A stretch of DNA of 64,000 nt from Brachypterus glaber (taxonomy: Eukaryota; Arthropoda; Insecta; Coleoptera; Kateretidae). The stretch spans positions 31,214,774 to 31,278,773 of the forward strand of contig OY294049.1 in assembly GCA_958510825.1 (NCBI GenBank). The letters run 5' to 3'. Shown in pieces: positions 9,616 to 22,120 of the stretch. The notes beneath the pieces are model-generated. The model saw nothing but the letters and a program-made list of their open reading frames with translations. It was not told the origin of the DNA and made no database searches. Positions within the stretch are counted from its first letter, which is position 1. Every line of letters starts with the position of its first letter. The position numbers were made by a program, and so were the translations under genes.

Positions 9616-12469
9616 TATTTCGGGATAACCTACATGTTTATTATCATAATGCTAGTAGTATCCGGGGAAAACTAAATGAATTTAAAAATAAAGTGTTAAG
9701 TTGTGATTATCATATAATAATTTCAGAAACTTGGTTAACTAAAAATTATAGCGCGGCTGAATTAACTTTAAAGAACTATATTGTATATCGGTGTGACAGG
9801 TCTTTAGAGACAAAAACGCGTGGCGGTGGAGTTTTGATTGCAGTTCACAAAAAAATTAAATCGAAGTTATGTAAAATAAATACAAACGCAAATTATGTTG
9901 ATGACATTTATGTAGAAGTAACTGGTTTATCCCAAAACTTTGTTATTGGCTGTGTGTATATTCCACCAAGGTGCAGTTTACCTGAGTTAAATCAAGAACA
10001 GTATATAGAACTTTATCAATCGCACTGCGAAACTGTTGAACAAATTAGAAATCGGTTTTTAAAACATAAGTTAGTGATTCTTGGCGACTATAATCTTCCT
10101 GAAGCAGTATGGACAAATGACGAATTTAGTTCATTTACCAACTGTACACTAAAATGTGCAAATTTAGTTTCCGAAAGGTTTTCTTATCTTAATTTATTTC
10201 AACATATTACTACACCTAATAATAGAGGTGTATTTCTAGATTTACTCTTCTCAGATTTAAATGATATAAAAGTTACACCTGCAGTTGACCTTTTAACAAA
10301 AAATACTGCCCATCATATTGGTTATAATTTTGATTTGGAAATGGACACGGAAAAAATTATGGAATACGATGACTTTGCATATGATTTTAAAAAAGCTGAT
10401 GTTCACAACATGGTTGATTATTTAAATAAAATAAATTGGTCCTTTATAGAACAGCCAGACATAAATTTAGCAGTTAAAGAATTTTATAAAGTAATATATG
10501 AAGCTTATTCATTATTTATTCCTATGACACATTTTAAAAGTTCAACTTTCCCACATTGGTACACAAAAAGTTTAAAAGATCTTATTAAAAAAAAAAAGGC
10601 AGCCCATAAAAAGTACAAAACCACATTTTCGAGAACCGATTATTTAGCTTTTCAACTTTTACGTACTCAAGTTAAAGAGTTAACAGACCAAACTTATATT
10701 AATTACATACGTAATATTGAAGATGAGTTAAATACTAATCCCAATAATTTTTGGAAGTATGCTAGCGCCAGAAATCACGGTTATGATTTTCCGAATACAA
10801 TGTACTTGAATGATAAAACGAGTTCAAATGCTAAAGAGACTGTTAACCTTTTTGCAACATTTTTTTCTTCTGTTTACTCAGAATGTCCAGATGATCCTCA
10901 ACAAGAATATACTTTTAACAATACAGTTCATGTAAACCAAATTTCTGTTAATACCACAGATGTTTTAAATGTTATAACAAAATTAAAATCAACTGTCTCG
11001 TACGGTCCAGATAAAATTCCAAATTTAGTTCTTTTGAAATGTAAAGATGTTCTTGTTGAGCCAATCACTAAATTATTTAGTATATCTTTAAGTAGTGGGG
11101 TATTTCCAGAGTATTGGAAATCAACTTTTATGACACCAATTTTCAAATCGGGCGATAGAGAAAATATATCAAATTATCGTGGTGTTTGCATACAGTCTGC
11201 TATTCCTAAAATATTAGATAAACTTGTCACAAATAAGTTAACTTGGCTTTTTAAGGATATAATTACAGAATTTCAACATGGCTTCTACCAGGGTCGATCT
11301 ACTGTTACTAATTTGCTGATTTATGAGGAATATATATTAAATGCTTTTGAACTTAAATTACAAGTTGACGCTATTTATACAGATTTTATGAAAGCATTTG
11401 ATAGGGTTCCTCATAACTATCTATTTAAAAAGCTAAAGGCTCTTGGTATTACCGGAGTCATGTTGAAATGGGTAATTAGTTTTCTTAGTGGTAGAACACA
11501 ACAAGTTAAAATAAAAAATTTTATTTCCTTTATTATAAACGTAACCTCGGGTGTACCTCAGGGATCTCATCTTGGACCTCTTCTATTTTTATTATTCATA
11601 ATGATATAGTTACTGTTATTAGATTCTGTGAAATCCTATTATTTGCAGATGATCTAAAATTGTTTAGAATTATTCAGTCAATAGCTAATCAGTACTTGGT
11701 TCAATGTGATATTAATAATTTGGCTGATTGGTGTAAATTAAACGGTATGACATTAAATACTAACAAATGCTACAGCATCACATTCCATAGGAATAAAAAG
11801 CCTTTTGAATATCAATATGATATAGAAAGTGTTTACCTTAAATCCGTCAATGAAATCAAAGACCTTGGTGTTATTTTTGATAAACAGCTAAATTTTAACG
11901 CACATATAACTGCAAATACAAATAAAGGTTTTCAGTTACTTGGTTATATTACCAGATTAAGTACTGACTTCTCGACTGACACCTATAAAATACTATACTG
12001 TTCGATTGTAAGATCAACACTTGAATATGCATCTGTAATTTGGAGTCCATTTTATCAAAACGGTAGTGACGCTATAGAAGAGGTTCAACGGAGATTCCTG
12101 AGAACAGCTGGTTACAAATTAGGCATACAGAGAGTAAACTTTGTTTATGACTATAATACCATATCAAACAGAGTGCTTATTGAATCCTTAAAATCGAGGC
12201 GTAATAAAGCGGATTTATGTGTGCTACACAATATTTTATCAGGAAATTTTCAATGTCATAATCTGCTTTCTAAAATAAATATTAATATTAATTTTCTAAC
12301 AAGAAACTCTTACTTATTTTACATTAATTTTCATAATACAAATTATGCTCTAAATGGTCCTCTAACTCGAATGGTACGTTTAGCAAATTTGAACCCAAAC
12401 GTGCATGTTATTGGTGTGTCGCTTAGTCAACTTAAACGTTTTTTAAAGCATACTGAACTTGTTTCTTAA
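9588..12469 (+). pseudogene. LINE ORF2: endonuclease-reverse transcriptase, one frameshift
   Basis: The frame opens after a stop at 9585 without an ATG. The endonuclease (APE type) shows ISETWL, GGGVLIAV and LGDYNLP. The reverse transcriptase shows YGPDKIPNLVL, YTDFMKAFDRVPHN, SGVPQGSHLGPLLF and FADDLKLF, followed by KDLGVIFD and RSTLEYASVIW. A one-base deletion near 11600, just after the PQG box, splits the ORF into 9588-11609 and about 11600-12469. Apart from that the coding sequence is well preserved, so the copy is fairly young but probably not autonomous. The role in target-primed reverse transcription follows from the family. Confidence 0.9.
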
Positions 12470-12646
12470 ATAAAAAGTTTATAGTTAGTTAAATTTTTAG
12501 TTTTGTTTTAGTTTTAGTTTAACTATTTTAATTATTTAAATTATTTATTTAATGTATTTTTCATTATTATTATTTACATATATTAGTGTAAATTTTATGT
12601 ATGTATATATTGTAATTTTTTAAAAAGGGGGTTATCCCGTTAATAA

Positions 12647-12677
<31 letters not shown>

Positions 12678-12682
12678 AAAAC

Positions 12683-12741
12683 AGGTAATTTTAATTAACC
12701 AACAAATTATAAGGTAATTTTAATTAACTAACAAATTATAC
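12683..12741 (+). repeat. Two tandem copies of a 28-29 bp unit after LINE tail
   Basis: aggtaattttaattaac followed by aacaaattata occurs twice in a row, directly after the LINE tail. This could be a target duplication made at insertion or slippage. Confidence 0.7.
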
Positions 12742-12971
12742 CATATTAGTCCTACCTTTTGTGTACAAAATCCACGAGTTCCAAGAATCATCCAATACAT
12801 TTTTTTTACATAAACCGAAATTGGACTGCCAAATGTTAAATTTCAAATTTTTAACATAATGCACTTTTTATTGCTTACTTTTTTACCGAGCCATAATAAA
12901 ATAACATTATTATAAACACATTATGTGTTACACATTTCTCGGTTACAACCTGTGGAATGCTGGTTCCGTTC

Positions 12972-13068
12972 CCCTGTTAAAAAAACATGTAGAGACGAGT
13001 AGGATCCAGTAGATTTCGATTCGTTTTCTACTGGTCTTTACTGGTCTCTACTTGGTTTTTTAACAGGG
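12972..13068. mobile_element. Small palindromic MITE (CCCTGTTAAAAAA ends)
   Basis: A 97-bp near-palindrome: left ccctgttaaaaaaacatgta, right end ggttttttaacaggg, with gtagagac and gtctctac facing each other inside. No ORF. Confidence 0.75.
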
Positions 13069-13155
13069 TCGATTTATTATTTCCCACAATTAAACACTGT
13101 GCATATTTACGACGAAGACAAACGTTTATTTTTCAACCAAACCTTTGCTTGTAGG

Positions 13156-13291
13156 CATGGGCGGATTTAGAGGAGGGGCCATGTCCCCCTCCCCAGCGAG
13201 ATATATTAGCATAGAAATACCTTCAAAATTATATTTTTGGTAAATGCGAAATTTTCCTTATGGACGTTAAAATTAAATAAATCCGCCCCTG
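13156..13291. mobile_element. hAT-type MITE with 8-bp target duplication
   Basis: 136 bp. Ends are catgggcggattta and its inverse taaatccgcccctg. It is flanked by a perfect 8-bp direct repeat, cttgtagg, at 13148-13155 and 13292-13299. Eight-base duplications and CA..TG ends are the hAT signature. It is too short to encode anything. Confidence 0.9.
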
Positions 13292-13299
13292 CTTGTAGG

Positions 13300-14024
13300 G
13301 ATGCCAACCATTTTAATTTAAGGTAAAATAGGAAAATGTATACGTTTTAATTATACTTTTTAAATTTAGTTTAATAATTTATTAAATCCTAAAAAGTTAT
13401 TATTTATCAATTACCTTAACTGAAGTTCTAATAAAATTAAAACATAATTGGCTGATTATATTAAAAAATTAGTTTTTTTGTTTACCTACGTTAAAAACAT
13501 CAGATAAAATTATAAAAATATCGATTGCATTGAATAAAAAGACTTATTATAACTACTTACCATTGGAAAAAAAATTAATTTCGGCGGTTTTAAGTAGAGT
13601 AATATTTTCTTGGTAAATGTGCTTAAGTACATTATAAATGTTAGCAACCTTTTATACTTCGGGCGGAATAACAAGTTGCCTAGACTCGTCGGGCATGGGT
13701 TTGGAGACGAAGTACATCAATTTTAAATTTCGCGCAAATTTTGCTGCGCTAAAGTGAAAAAATTTAGAAGAGGCTGGTTTGGTGTTTTTTAATGGAAAGC
13801 GTTGGTTTACGTTAGTATTTAGGTTGCTTTGCTGTTTTTTTTTAATGGTGGTCGTTGGTTTACTTTCTTATGTTGATTTCTGCTAGCGCATGTGCAGATA
13901 GCGGAATATGTTCCTGCCGTTAGCTCTACGTAAAAATTTGGCAGTATTTTTACACCACATAGCATTTGTAACTCAGCATCAAAATTCTTGGGGTTTATTA
14001 TACGAAACACATCATCATTTACAT
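13300..14024. other. No gene; AT-rich DNA
   Basis: No supported coding sequence. A 63-residue minus-strand ORF at 13819-14010 has no recognisable domain and is probably chance. Confidence 0.5.
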
Positions 14025-14144
14025 ATATAGTTTTAAAACGCTCTTATCTGGTTTTATCAGGTCCAAATTGGAGTATGGCGCTCTAATATGGTACCCTACT
14101 TACAAAAACCAAAAAAATCAACTTGAATCAATTCAAAGAAATTA
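14025..14144 (+). pseudogene. LINE ORF2 C-terminal fragment, left part
   Basis: Plus strand reads TLLSGFIRSKLEYGALIW then ESIQRNYL. This is the conserved stretch after the RT domain, compare RSKLEYASIIWNPYY in the LINE at 33-36 kb. It is cut by the foldback element at 14145; the continuation appears after 15673. Confidence 0.75.
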
Positions 14145-15673
14145 TTTAGTATGGAAAAAAGCACCGGACCAGACCCAGGTACCCAGGGGTTTTTGGGGTC
14201 ACTGATTTCGATGCCGAGGTCGGTCAAGCTCTATCACATCAGTTTCAAGGCCATTTGAAGGTCAAACTGAGAAAAGGTGGTTGAAAAAATCTGAAAAAAT
14301 CATACATAAGTTTTTAGGGTCGCTGATTCCGATGCTAAGGTCAGTCAAGCTCTATCACATCAGTTTCAAGATCATATGAAGGTCAAACTGAGAAAAGGTG
14401 CTTGAAAAAATCTGAAAAAAATCATAAACAAGTTTTTGAGGTTGGTGATTCCGATGCTAAGGGCGGACAAGCTCTATCACGTCAGTTTGAAACTCGTTTA
14501 AAGGTCAAACTGAGAAAATATCTGAAAAAAAATCATATATAAGTTTTTGGGGTCGCAGAGTTCGAATCCGTTGTTTGCTTAACCTTAAAAGGCATCCAGA
14601 GGTCGTTGCAAGGTCATTACTAGGTAATTTCGAGGTTAATTACTGAGGAGAATCCGTCAAAAAATTGAAAAAAATTATATAAGTTCAACATATCAAAATA
14701 TATAAACCAAGTTTTTTCAAAAACGTGCCATTTCGGGCTAACTTTTTTTCATATTTTGATAGTACCATGAGTACCAAAAAAAGCATATCAAAAAAAACCT
14801 GGGCGATTTTGAGAGTTTTTTTTTAAATCGACAATTACTATTTTTTTCTCCTGTTCTTAAGTTAAACTGTCTTATTGGTAGAGTAAAACATATTTTAAAA
14901 ATAAAATTTATTGATTTTGAGCATGCATAGGATAAAACAAGCTACTAATGTTATCTAAAAAATTAGTGTTCGTCGCAATATGGCGCAAAAACTTAAATTA
15001 TAAGGTCAAACTGAGAAAAGGTGGTAGAAAAATCTGAAAAAAATCATAAATAAGTTTTTAGGGTCGCTGATTCCGATGCTAAGGTTAGTCAAGCTCTATC
15101 ACGTCAGTTTGAAGGTCATTTGAAGGTCAAGCTGAGAAAAGGTAGTTGAAAAAATCTGTATATAAATGTTTTCAATTTTTGTAATATATTCTCATTAATT
15201 AACGTCGAAATTTCCTAGTAATGGCCTTGCAACGACCTCTGGATGCTTTTTAAGGGTAAGCAAACACCGGATTCGAACTCAGCGACCCCAAAAATTTATA
15301 TAATTTTTTCAGATGTTTCTCAGTTTGACCTTCAAATGACTTTCAAACTGACGTGATAGAGCTTAACCGCCCTTAGCATCGGAATCAGCGACCTCAAAAA
15401 CTTATTTATGATTTTTTTCAGTTTTTTTTTTAAACCATCTTTTTTCAGTTTGACCTTGAAACTGACGTGATAGAGCTTGACTGACTTTAGCATCGGAATC
15501 AGCGACCCTAAAAACTTATGTATGATTTTTTTTAGATTTTTTCAACCACCTTTTCTCAGTTTGACCTTCAAATGACCTTGAAACTGATGTGATAGAGCTT
15601 GACCGACCTCGGCATCGAAATCGGTGACCCCAAAAACCCCTGGGTCTGGACCGGTGCTTTTTTCCATACTAAA
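14145..15673. mobile_element. Foldback element with tandem-repeat arms
   Basis: Outer ends are inverse copies: left tttagtatggaaaaaagcac, right gtgcttttttccatactaaa. The left arm (to about 14660) holds four degenerate tandem units of roughly 115-130 bp, each with gggtcgctgattccgatgct, a caagctctatcac block and a gaaggtcaaactgagaaaa block. The right arm (from about 15190) holds three units in reverse orientation. One extra forward unit sits at about 15000-15165 in the middle. There is no ORF with a recognisable domain. It sits inside a LINE ORF2 remnant. Confidence 0.85.
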
Positions 15674-16010
15674 TGTTGACCTGTGTTATTATTAAATAAA
15701 TATGAAATGTAATCTTTAGATATACGAAGGAAAAATATATCTCTCTCGTTTTTATGTAATATTCTGCACAATAAAATCGATTACGAATATTTATTAAGTA
15801 AAATAAATTTTTTGGTACCACGTGAAAATTTAAGATATACCAAAACATTTTCAAAAAGTCAGGCTAGAACAAATCTCATGTTTAAATCGCCGATTTACAT
15901 CATGTGCAATAATTTCAATTTATTAAATAACCAAAAGATTGATATCAACTTTAGTAAATTAAAACAAATTCTTATCTTAGAAAATTTAATTGTAGATTAA
16001 ATAAAGTTAT
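15674..16010 (+). pseudogene. LINE ORF2 C-terminal fragment, right part
   Basis: Plus strand codes for ARTNLMFKSPIYIMCNNFN and ends at a TAA at 15998-16000. The LINE at 33-36 kb ends with the related ARTNVKYTSPIYKIC. With 14025-14144 it is one LINE copy split by the foldback element; some sequence between the two parts is missing or decayed. Confidence 0.75.
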
Positions 16011-17460
16011 TAAGTATATGTATAGTATTGTAGTGTGAACCAATATTTACAATGATTAAAGTGGGCGCCGAGGTTCACCGGGGTCGTGAGGTTGAAAAAA
16101 TACCAGTAAATTATAGGAATTGTTATATTGTTGTGAAAAAGCTGTATGCTGTCACCAGTACTTTGCATTTAATACCAAACTTTCAAACTAAAATTAAGAA
16201 ACAATCTTAATACAATATTCAAAAAATAAATAGGGATATTAACTCACCTAACGCCAGAATAATATTTTATATTATTTAAAACACTTTATTCCAAAGGATG
16301 TTAGTTGTAAATTTAGATATTTAAAATACAGCACTTGTTGATCAGACAAACAGGAAAAGGAAATGGCTGTCAGAATTAAAAGACAGGTGATTCCTTCCAG
16401 TGATTAAAAATCCCTAAATTGTAGTTCAATAAAATATCAATCAAGGTCAAATGCAAACACCAAATGACAGCGTAAACAAACAAATTGACAGAGTTTTAAA
16501 TTAATTTATCATGAGGATTTTACTTCATATTATATATTTGTATATTGTATTTAGTATCTACATATTTAATTATTGTAGTATCGTGTATATGTTCATACAC
16601 TTTGTCCTGTAAATGGTGTATTCTGTTGGACAATAAAGCAAAGTATAAAGCAAAGTATCTGTCGACCTTTCCTCCCATCCCTTACTATCTCCCTTTAGAA
16701 AAAATATACAAAATTGCGTTAAATTGAGTTTTTTATCCAAAATACACACCCTTTTTGTGAGATAACCTGACGTGATAGAAACAAACGGATTTCATTTCTT
16801 TGAAATCGGTACTGAAAAATACATAGAAATTAGTTATCAAAGTACAAACAATATTTTTTTCGCAGCCCTGTGTAATAGATCTTTTTCGCTAATGAATTTA
16901 TTCACTTTTTAAGAGTGTATCTTCTTAAATTGTCTTATATTTAAGAAGATTTATTCTTTTTTTAAATACAAAATTACTTAAAGTGACAATAACTATGTCT
17001 GGAAAACAAGTATAAGAGTATATTGGCTTCAAATATTTGTTATACCCATGGAAAGAATATTATACATAGAACAAATTTTAGGTATATGATTCTTAGGGTG
17101 TGCCAAAAAATACCGAATTTCGAAATCGAAAACTCTCTGGCTCAAAAGTTGCTCCTTGGTAAAAAACGGTGGCCACTCAAAAATGAGCCAATAAATTAAT
17201 GTTTAGAGGTAGCTCAATGCGCTCAAACTTTGAAAAAAATCGGTACCTGTTTTTCGGATGAAAACTTTATTTGTAGTAATTGACTGTTTTGAATGGAATT
17301 TTTTTTTTACCCGAGTTGAAAAACAAACAATGTATTCTGTATACGCAGGTAGGTTAACATATGTATATGCTTGTATGCTTTAAAATTTTCAAAAATGAAA
17401 TTTTAGCGAAATCTTCAAATAATGGGCGACTATTTTTTATGTTCTAATTTAAGGGAAGGG
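16011..17460. other. No gene; AT-rich noncoding DNA
   Basis: Only short chance ORFs. The phrase gtggccactc near 17170 recurs around 19885 and, inverted, near 20490, which suggests old repeat fragments. Confidence 0.5.
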
Positions 17461-18000
17461 AGGATATATATAGTGCAGTCCAAAAGTCACCCCCCCCCCC
17501 CTTTTGAACGAGATATCGACTTCAAATTTAGAACTCTTAAATAAGACAACTTAAACTATCTTTTAGCATATATTTGATATTTTCAGCTCTTAAAATGTGG
17601 GCAGGGGGGGACATTTTTAAATGGAAAGGGGGGTCGTGTAATACATCATTTTAAAGCTTATAAAATTATTTAAACTAAAATTTTTAAATTTTTTAAAAAT
17701 TCGATTTTTTAAGTTTTTTTTAATAAATTTTTATTTATGTCAACTAAATTTAGTTTAAAAGTATAATTAACATTTTTTTATGATGAAATTAGGCATTTTT
17801 AAAAAAATATTTGTTTTTTTTTTAGAGGAATTTTGACATTAATACCCATTTTTAACCCCATTTTAAACCCAATTTTTTTTTTTATTTAAAAATATGGAGT
17901 TAAATGGAGAATTTTATAAGCTTTAAAATAATGTATTACACGACCCCCCTTTCCATTTAAAAAAATGTGCCCCATGCCCCCCTGCCCACATTTTAAAGGA
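17461..18000. repeat. Dispersed repeat A, copy 2, with internal inverted arms
   Basis: Begins with agtccaaaagtcaccc like copy 1. The stretch from about 17586 (cttaaaatgtgggcaggggg) to 17670 is mirrored at about 17900-17997 (acgacccccctttccatt, gcccacattttaaa), so the copy is a palindrome of about 420 bp. No ORF. Confidence 0.75.
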
Positions 18001-18522
18001 GACTTCAACAATTTGAAAACCAGTTGCAGTGGCGTACCATGCAATTCCTAGAAGATGGGGCAAAAAACGTTGTTGTACATTTTTTGTTACTGTTAATACA
18101 AAAATACTTTTTCAATCATTCTAAATAAAAACAAAAGTAGAGAAAGTTTAATCTTAAAAAGAAAAAAAGAATCAGTCAAATCCATAAAGTAGTTTTCGAA
18201 ATATTTGAGTTTAAAAAATGGCAATTTTTTAGGTGGATCGACTTTTTTGCTCCCAAAAAAAAAACGAAAAAAGGGCGACGTTAGACACCCAAACAATTTA
18301 ACAATGGTAAAAACCCCATATCCATATCTTAATAACCAAGAATTTTCGGATAAAAGAAAGCCTTATTTTTAGGGCAAAAATTGCATTTTAACCATGGAAC
18401 CGGGTCTAAGTCACTCACACATACACATTTTATTGTTTTTTTCCATCACGGACAAGAAAAAGTTTTTTATTCGAATTGACCCTAATCTCTAAAAAAATTG
18501 GTGTACCTCAACGTAGTATTTT
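18001..18522. other. Downstream flank of SREK1-like gene; no gene
   Basis: AT-rich, with short ORFs and no recognisable domain. It lies past the candidate poly(A) signal of the minus-strand gene. Confidence 0.5.
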
Positions 18523-18528
18523 TTTATT
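18523..18528 (-). terminator. SREK1: Candidate poly(A) signal of SREK1-like gene
   Basis: Minus strand AATAAA about 50 bases after the stop codon at 18578. It is a plausible cleavage signal for a short 3' UTR. A further signal downstream cannot be excluded in this AT-rich DNA. Confidence 0.45.
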
Positions 18529-18577
18529 CCAATATGGAGTAAACGCATAAAGTTTTTTTTTACCTCCGCCATCTTTT

Positions 18578-18857
18578 TTATGGCGAATTGGATATATCCA
18601 TATTATCGGACTTTTCTTCCTCAGTAATTGTTGCCAGATTATCTGTCGCCAGATTATCTGTCGCCCCTTTTTTCTCTCTTTCATCGAACCCTTTTTCCTC
18701 TTCGTCGTAATTTCTCGGCACTTTCGATTTTGACTTTGATCTGGAACGCCTGTCTTTTCTGTCTCTCTTGTCTCTGCTTTTTCTGTCTCTACTTCGAGAT
18801 CTGCTTCTTCGCGAACTTTTCGAACTCCTTGGAGAATGCGACCTCCGTTTGCTACTC
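18578..18857 (-). CDS. SREK1: SREK1-like splicing regulator, last coding exon (RS end and acidic tail)
   Basis: 280 bases. The acceptor is a T-rich tract ending AAG at 18860-18858; the exon's first base completes an AGG codon begun in the previous exon. It codes for the end of the RS domain (RSSKRRSHSPRSSKSSRR, then RSRSRDRKSRDKRD) and then VPRNYDEEEKGFDE and a tail ending in SDNMDIS before the stop at 18580-18578. The YDEEE..GYD block and a terminal DMDMS-like tail are what I recall of the C-terminus of vertebrate SRSF11/SREK1, which supports the family call. A 15-bp tandem duplication gives ATDNLATDNLAT. Nuclear, RNA-splicing role by family. Confidence 0.85.
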
Positions 18858-19193
18858 CTTAAAAAAAGTAAGATTAAAAAAAATAACGATTTTTTTTCAA
18901 AATCATTTCTATTGAGCCATTCCATGATGACGAACGCACACAGGTATTTAGGGTTTACAAGAATTTATTTTTTAAACTCTGATGATGGTCGCTACAAAAA
19001 ATGGAAGTGGAATAAATCTATTTTATGTTTCGCCTGAATATTAGCAAATTGATTAAGAACTAAATTCAAACTTTATTATAGTATGGTTGACATTAGTACT
19101 AGGCATAATCCATTGAAAACCGTCCAATTTTCAATTATTTGGGCGCTCGACCAGTTCCAAATTAATTATTTTTTTTTGTGTGTTTAACCTATA

Positions 19194-19832
19194 TACACGG
19201 TGTATTTGAAATAGCGTAGGAAATTTTAACATGTGATTCTACATGATAAAATATGACAAAAAGTTCCTATAAATATATGTCTAAAAATGCGTCATAAGGG
19301 AGCTACGCCCCTTTGAAAGTAGCTAAAAAAATCGTTTTTTTTTTTTAATTTTGGTTTTCAACATTTTAGTATTTAATTTTTCGTCCTCGAGCCGTGGAAT
19401 TTCACCTTCAAATGAATTTTTCTCGAAAACGGTTAATCCTACAGTATTACAACAAGATTACCTTTTTTATGTATTTTGACCTGAGGAATCATATTTCAAA
19501 AATAAAATTGCAAAAAAGTTACACAGAAAAAAGTTTGGGACAAAAAACTGATAAGCCCCCCCCGTTTCGCACACCCCTGGTTTAAATAAGTACGTGAAAA
19601 TGACATACAAAGATGGGCCTTATTAGGATTAACTCACGTACAAAACCTCGTTAATATATCTCAAAGGGTTCCTGAGTTATTAAATAAAAACGGATTTTTT
19701 TAGCCAATTTCTAAGGGGCGTAGCTCCCTTATGACGCATTTTTAGACATATGTTTATACGAACTTTTTGTCATATTTTATCATGTAGAATCACCTGTTAA
19801 AATTTCCTACGCTATTTCAAATACACCCTGTA
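19194..19832. mobile_element. Dispersed repeat B, palindromic copy (ACAGGGTGTATTTGAAATAGC ends)
   Basis: About 640 bp. Left end tacacggtgtatttgaaata, right end tatttcaaatacaccctgta. The next blocks (gacaaaaagttcctataaa; aagggagctacgcccctttg) are mirrored at the right side, so the arms are about 140 bp. Blocks such as tttctcgaaaacggttaat lie between. It is non-coding; possibly a foldback or MITE of unknown superfamily. Confidence 0.8.
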
Positions 19833-20298
19833 TGTGTACTCCAAATCCATTTTTTTTTTTTTTAAGTTTTATATTGATTTGTTTGGAGGTGGCCACTCTC
19901 TCAAAATTTAATTTTTCTGATTTTATGTTGGGAAACTTGATATTTCTTGTTTTTTAAAAGAGATAATAATATGGAACAAACGCCACTTTTTTAAGCAGCT
20001 ATCGTTTTTTGTCTAAAACACTTTTTCCCAAAAACATTTAAAATATGTTGAAATAGCATCCAAAGTTTGACATGAAGTTCAACAAAATCACGACTTTTAA
20101 ATTTCAATATCTTTTTATAGGGCTGACTTAGGGGTTAAATTTTTTTTTGTAGAAAGGGCTATATAAGTCGCATATGTTGTAAAAGTTTTAAACCAAAATA
20201 TTTATTTATACATTTTTTACAGCACTTTAAAAATGTTACTTTTTCGAAAATGCCCTATATAGAGCCTCTATTTCTCACTCATAGAATATTTTAAAACT

Positions 20299-20431
20299 CA
20301 TACCCCGTTACTTGCGTTATTAAAGGATTTAGAGATTTTATATTTTAACTACCCCCCTAAAACCCCCCTATTGGGGGGGGGCAGCCAAAATATGAAATCT
20401 CTACATCCTAACGCGAGAAACGGGGGGTATG
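20299..20431. repeat. Hairpin repeat around a C/G run
   Basis: cataccccgttacttgcg at the left is mirrored by cgcgagaaacggggggtatg at the right, with tacccccct and gggggggggcag facing each other. The left arm also occurs at about 8668-8730. Confidence 0.7.
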
Positions 20432-21787
20432 AAGTGTATTTTCCCGGTCGGTCAAATTCCCCGACTTTTCCCGGTTTTCCAGAGAGTGGCCACCCTGTAT
20501 GTAATGCTACGCATTCCATTATATACTATTGTGAATGTTATATTGCATTTGCCACTTCTAGAATAGCTAGAAATTAAAAATTTAATATGTGCTTGAAGTA
20601 TCCCCCACGACTAAGGACACTAGATCGGTGACGCAGTCACTACAGGAACGCTAAGAGACAAAAGAAAAACGCCGTTGCCATATTTTTTTTATTCATATAA
20701 TCTACTGCTTTTAATAAAATAGGACCGTGTCCAAAACTTGAAAATTAGATATCGTATTTTTTGATAAATGGCAGCGTCGAATTGGTTTTAATGTCATTTA
20801 AATAACCTACTTTTTGGACGTAAAAATATTATTAATGTTTTAAAATAGTGATTATCCGCACTGAAGCAGTGTAATTTGTGAACAGAATCAATCTTCCAGA
20901 ACATTTAATGCATAATAACATGTTTGGAAGAAAATTTAATCTCGGAAATGAACGTTGTGCAATCTAATTTGGAAAGTTATGATTTTGTTCAAAAAAGTTA
21001 TTTCTGAATAAAAAGGAAAGAATTGCAGATGAACTTACAGAATTCAATAGTTTAAAACCATTTTAGAATTTTTTATCCATATTATAATTTCCGATTGATT
21101 TAAGATAAAATTTACGAATACTCGTTTTATAAAACAGGTATATTTAGTGTAAAAACATGCAACAGAGATTTCAAAAATTATGTTAATTTGTTAAAATGAA
21201 TTAAGAATTATCTAAATCTCAGTGCATTTAGAATGGTTTTAATGGAATAAAACAAGAATTAAATTTCAAGATAGACAAATTGTATGCACGCTAAGAACAT
21301 TTAGTTGAGATGCCAAAAAATTACCGAAACTAAAGTTATTAATTTTTTTTTTTTTAAACTATCGAAAATTTATAAAACAATCTCAGAAAAAATAAAAGAA
21401 TATGCTAGAAAATGAGGCAAACTAGAAAGAAGTCGCAAACATGAAGAGAGCGATTTCCACAGAAGAATTTTAATGGACTGCCGCCTATTTAGATTAGATA
21501 AAGGGAGAAGTTCTACAGAAAGAGATAAAAGTATAATTAATATTGTTTTAAAATAAAATTATGCATATTTTAGGTAAAAATAACATTTTAGATTATATTT
21601 TAAACTACATGAAGGTATTTGTTTTTTTTTTAAGTAAAAAACTATTTTTATTTTATTTTTATAAAACAGCTATGTGTACAGTAGGTCTAAAGTTTCCTAG
21701 GGATCTACTCCGTAATTTAACAGTTATTGATAATAACCCGTGTGTGTGAAGATTTTGTACTTATTTTTGTGTTTTATAAGCTGTTTA

Positions 21788-22120
21788 ATTTAAACTTCTC
21801 CTGCGTTGATAGACTGCAAACTCAAACTTGTTTAACAAATCCGTTATGTAAAAATATCAAAAAAGTCTCTATAAATAATGGTTGAGTAAAAGAGTGTTTG
21901 TCGACCCCCAGGGATCGACGCAATTAATGCGCAATATTTTTTTATTATTTCATTATTATTTTTTAAATCATTTTTTTTTTCAATTATATATAAACTGCTC
22001 CTGCTTTGGCAGACTGCAAACTCAAATTTGTTTAACAAATCGGTTATGTAAAAATATCAACATAGAGTGTCCATAAATACTGGTTGAGTAAAAGAGTGTT
22101 TGTCGACCCCCGGGGATCGC
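21788..22120 (+). repeat. Two direct copies of a ~130-bp block inside the long-TIR element
   Basis: The block from about 21797 (tgcgttgatagactgcaaac) through aaatatcaa and ggttgagtaaaagagtgttt to cgaccccc recurs from about 21998, spaced by about 200 bp. Divergence is low, so the duplication is younger than the split of the terminal arms. Confidence 0.75.

Larger units (their letters stand above)
9475..12685 (+). mobile_element. Jockey-group LINE, 5'-truncated, with (TAAA)n tail
   Basis: Contains the last about 44 codons of ORF1 (frame ending with stop 9613-9615), an overlapping ORF2 with endonuclease and reverse transcriptase, a short 3' UTR, and a tail of aataaataaataaataaata ending near 12680. 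The 5' end is truncated inside ORF1, as is usual for LINE insertion. One frameshift breaks ORF2. No convincing target-site duplication was found. Confidence 0.88.

Noticed and set aside
16545..16727. 60-codon plus-strand ORF with hydrophobic start resembling a signal peptide
   Set aside because: Short, in AT-rich repeat DNA, no coding bias or homology pattern that I can name.
18628..19037. Two plus-strand ORFs of 95 and 89 codons
   Set aside because: Antisense shadows of the last SREK1-like exon, running into intron and repeat; no domain.
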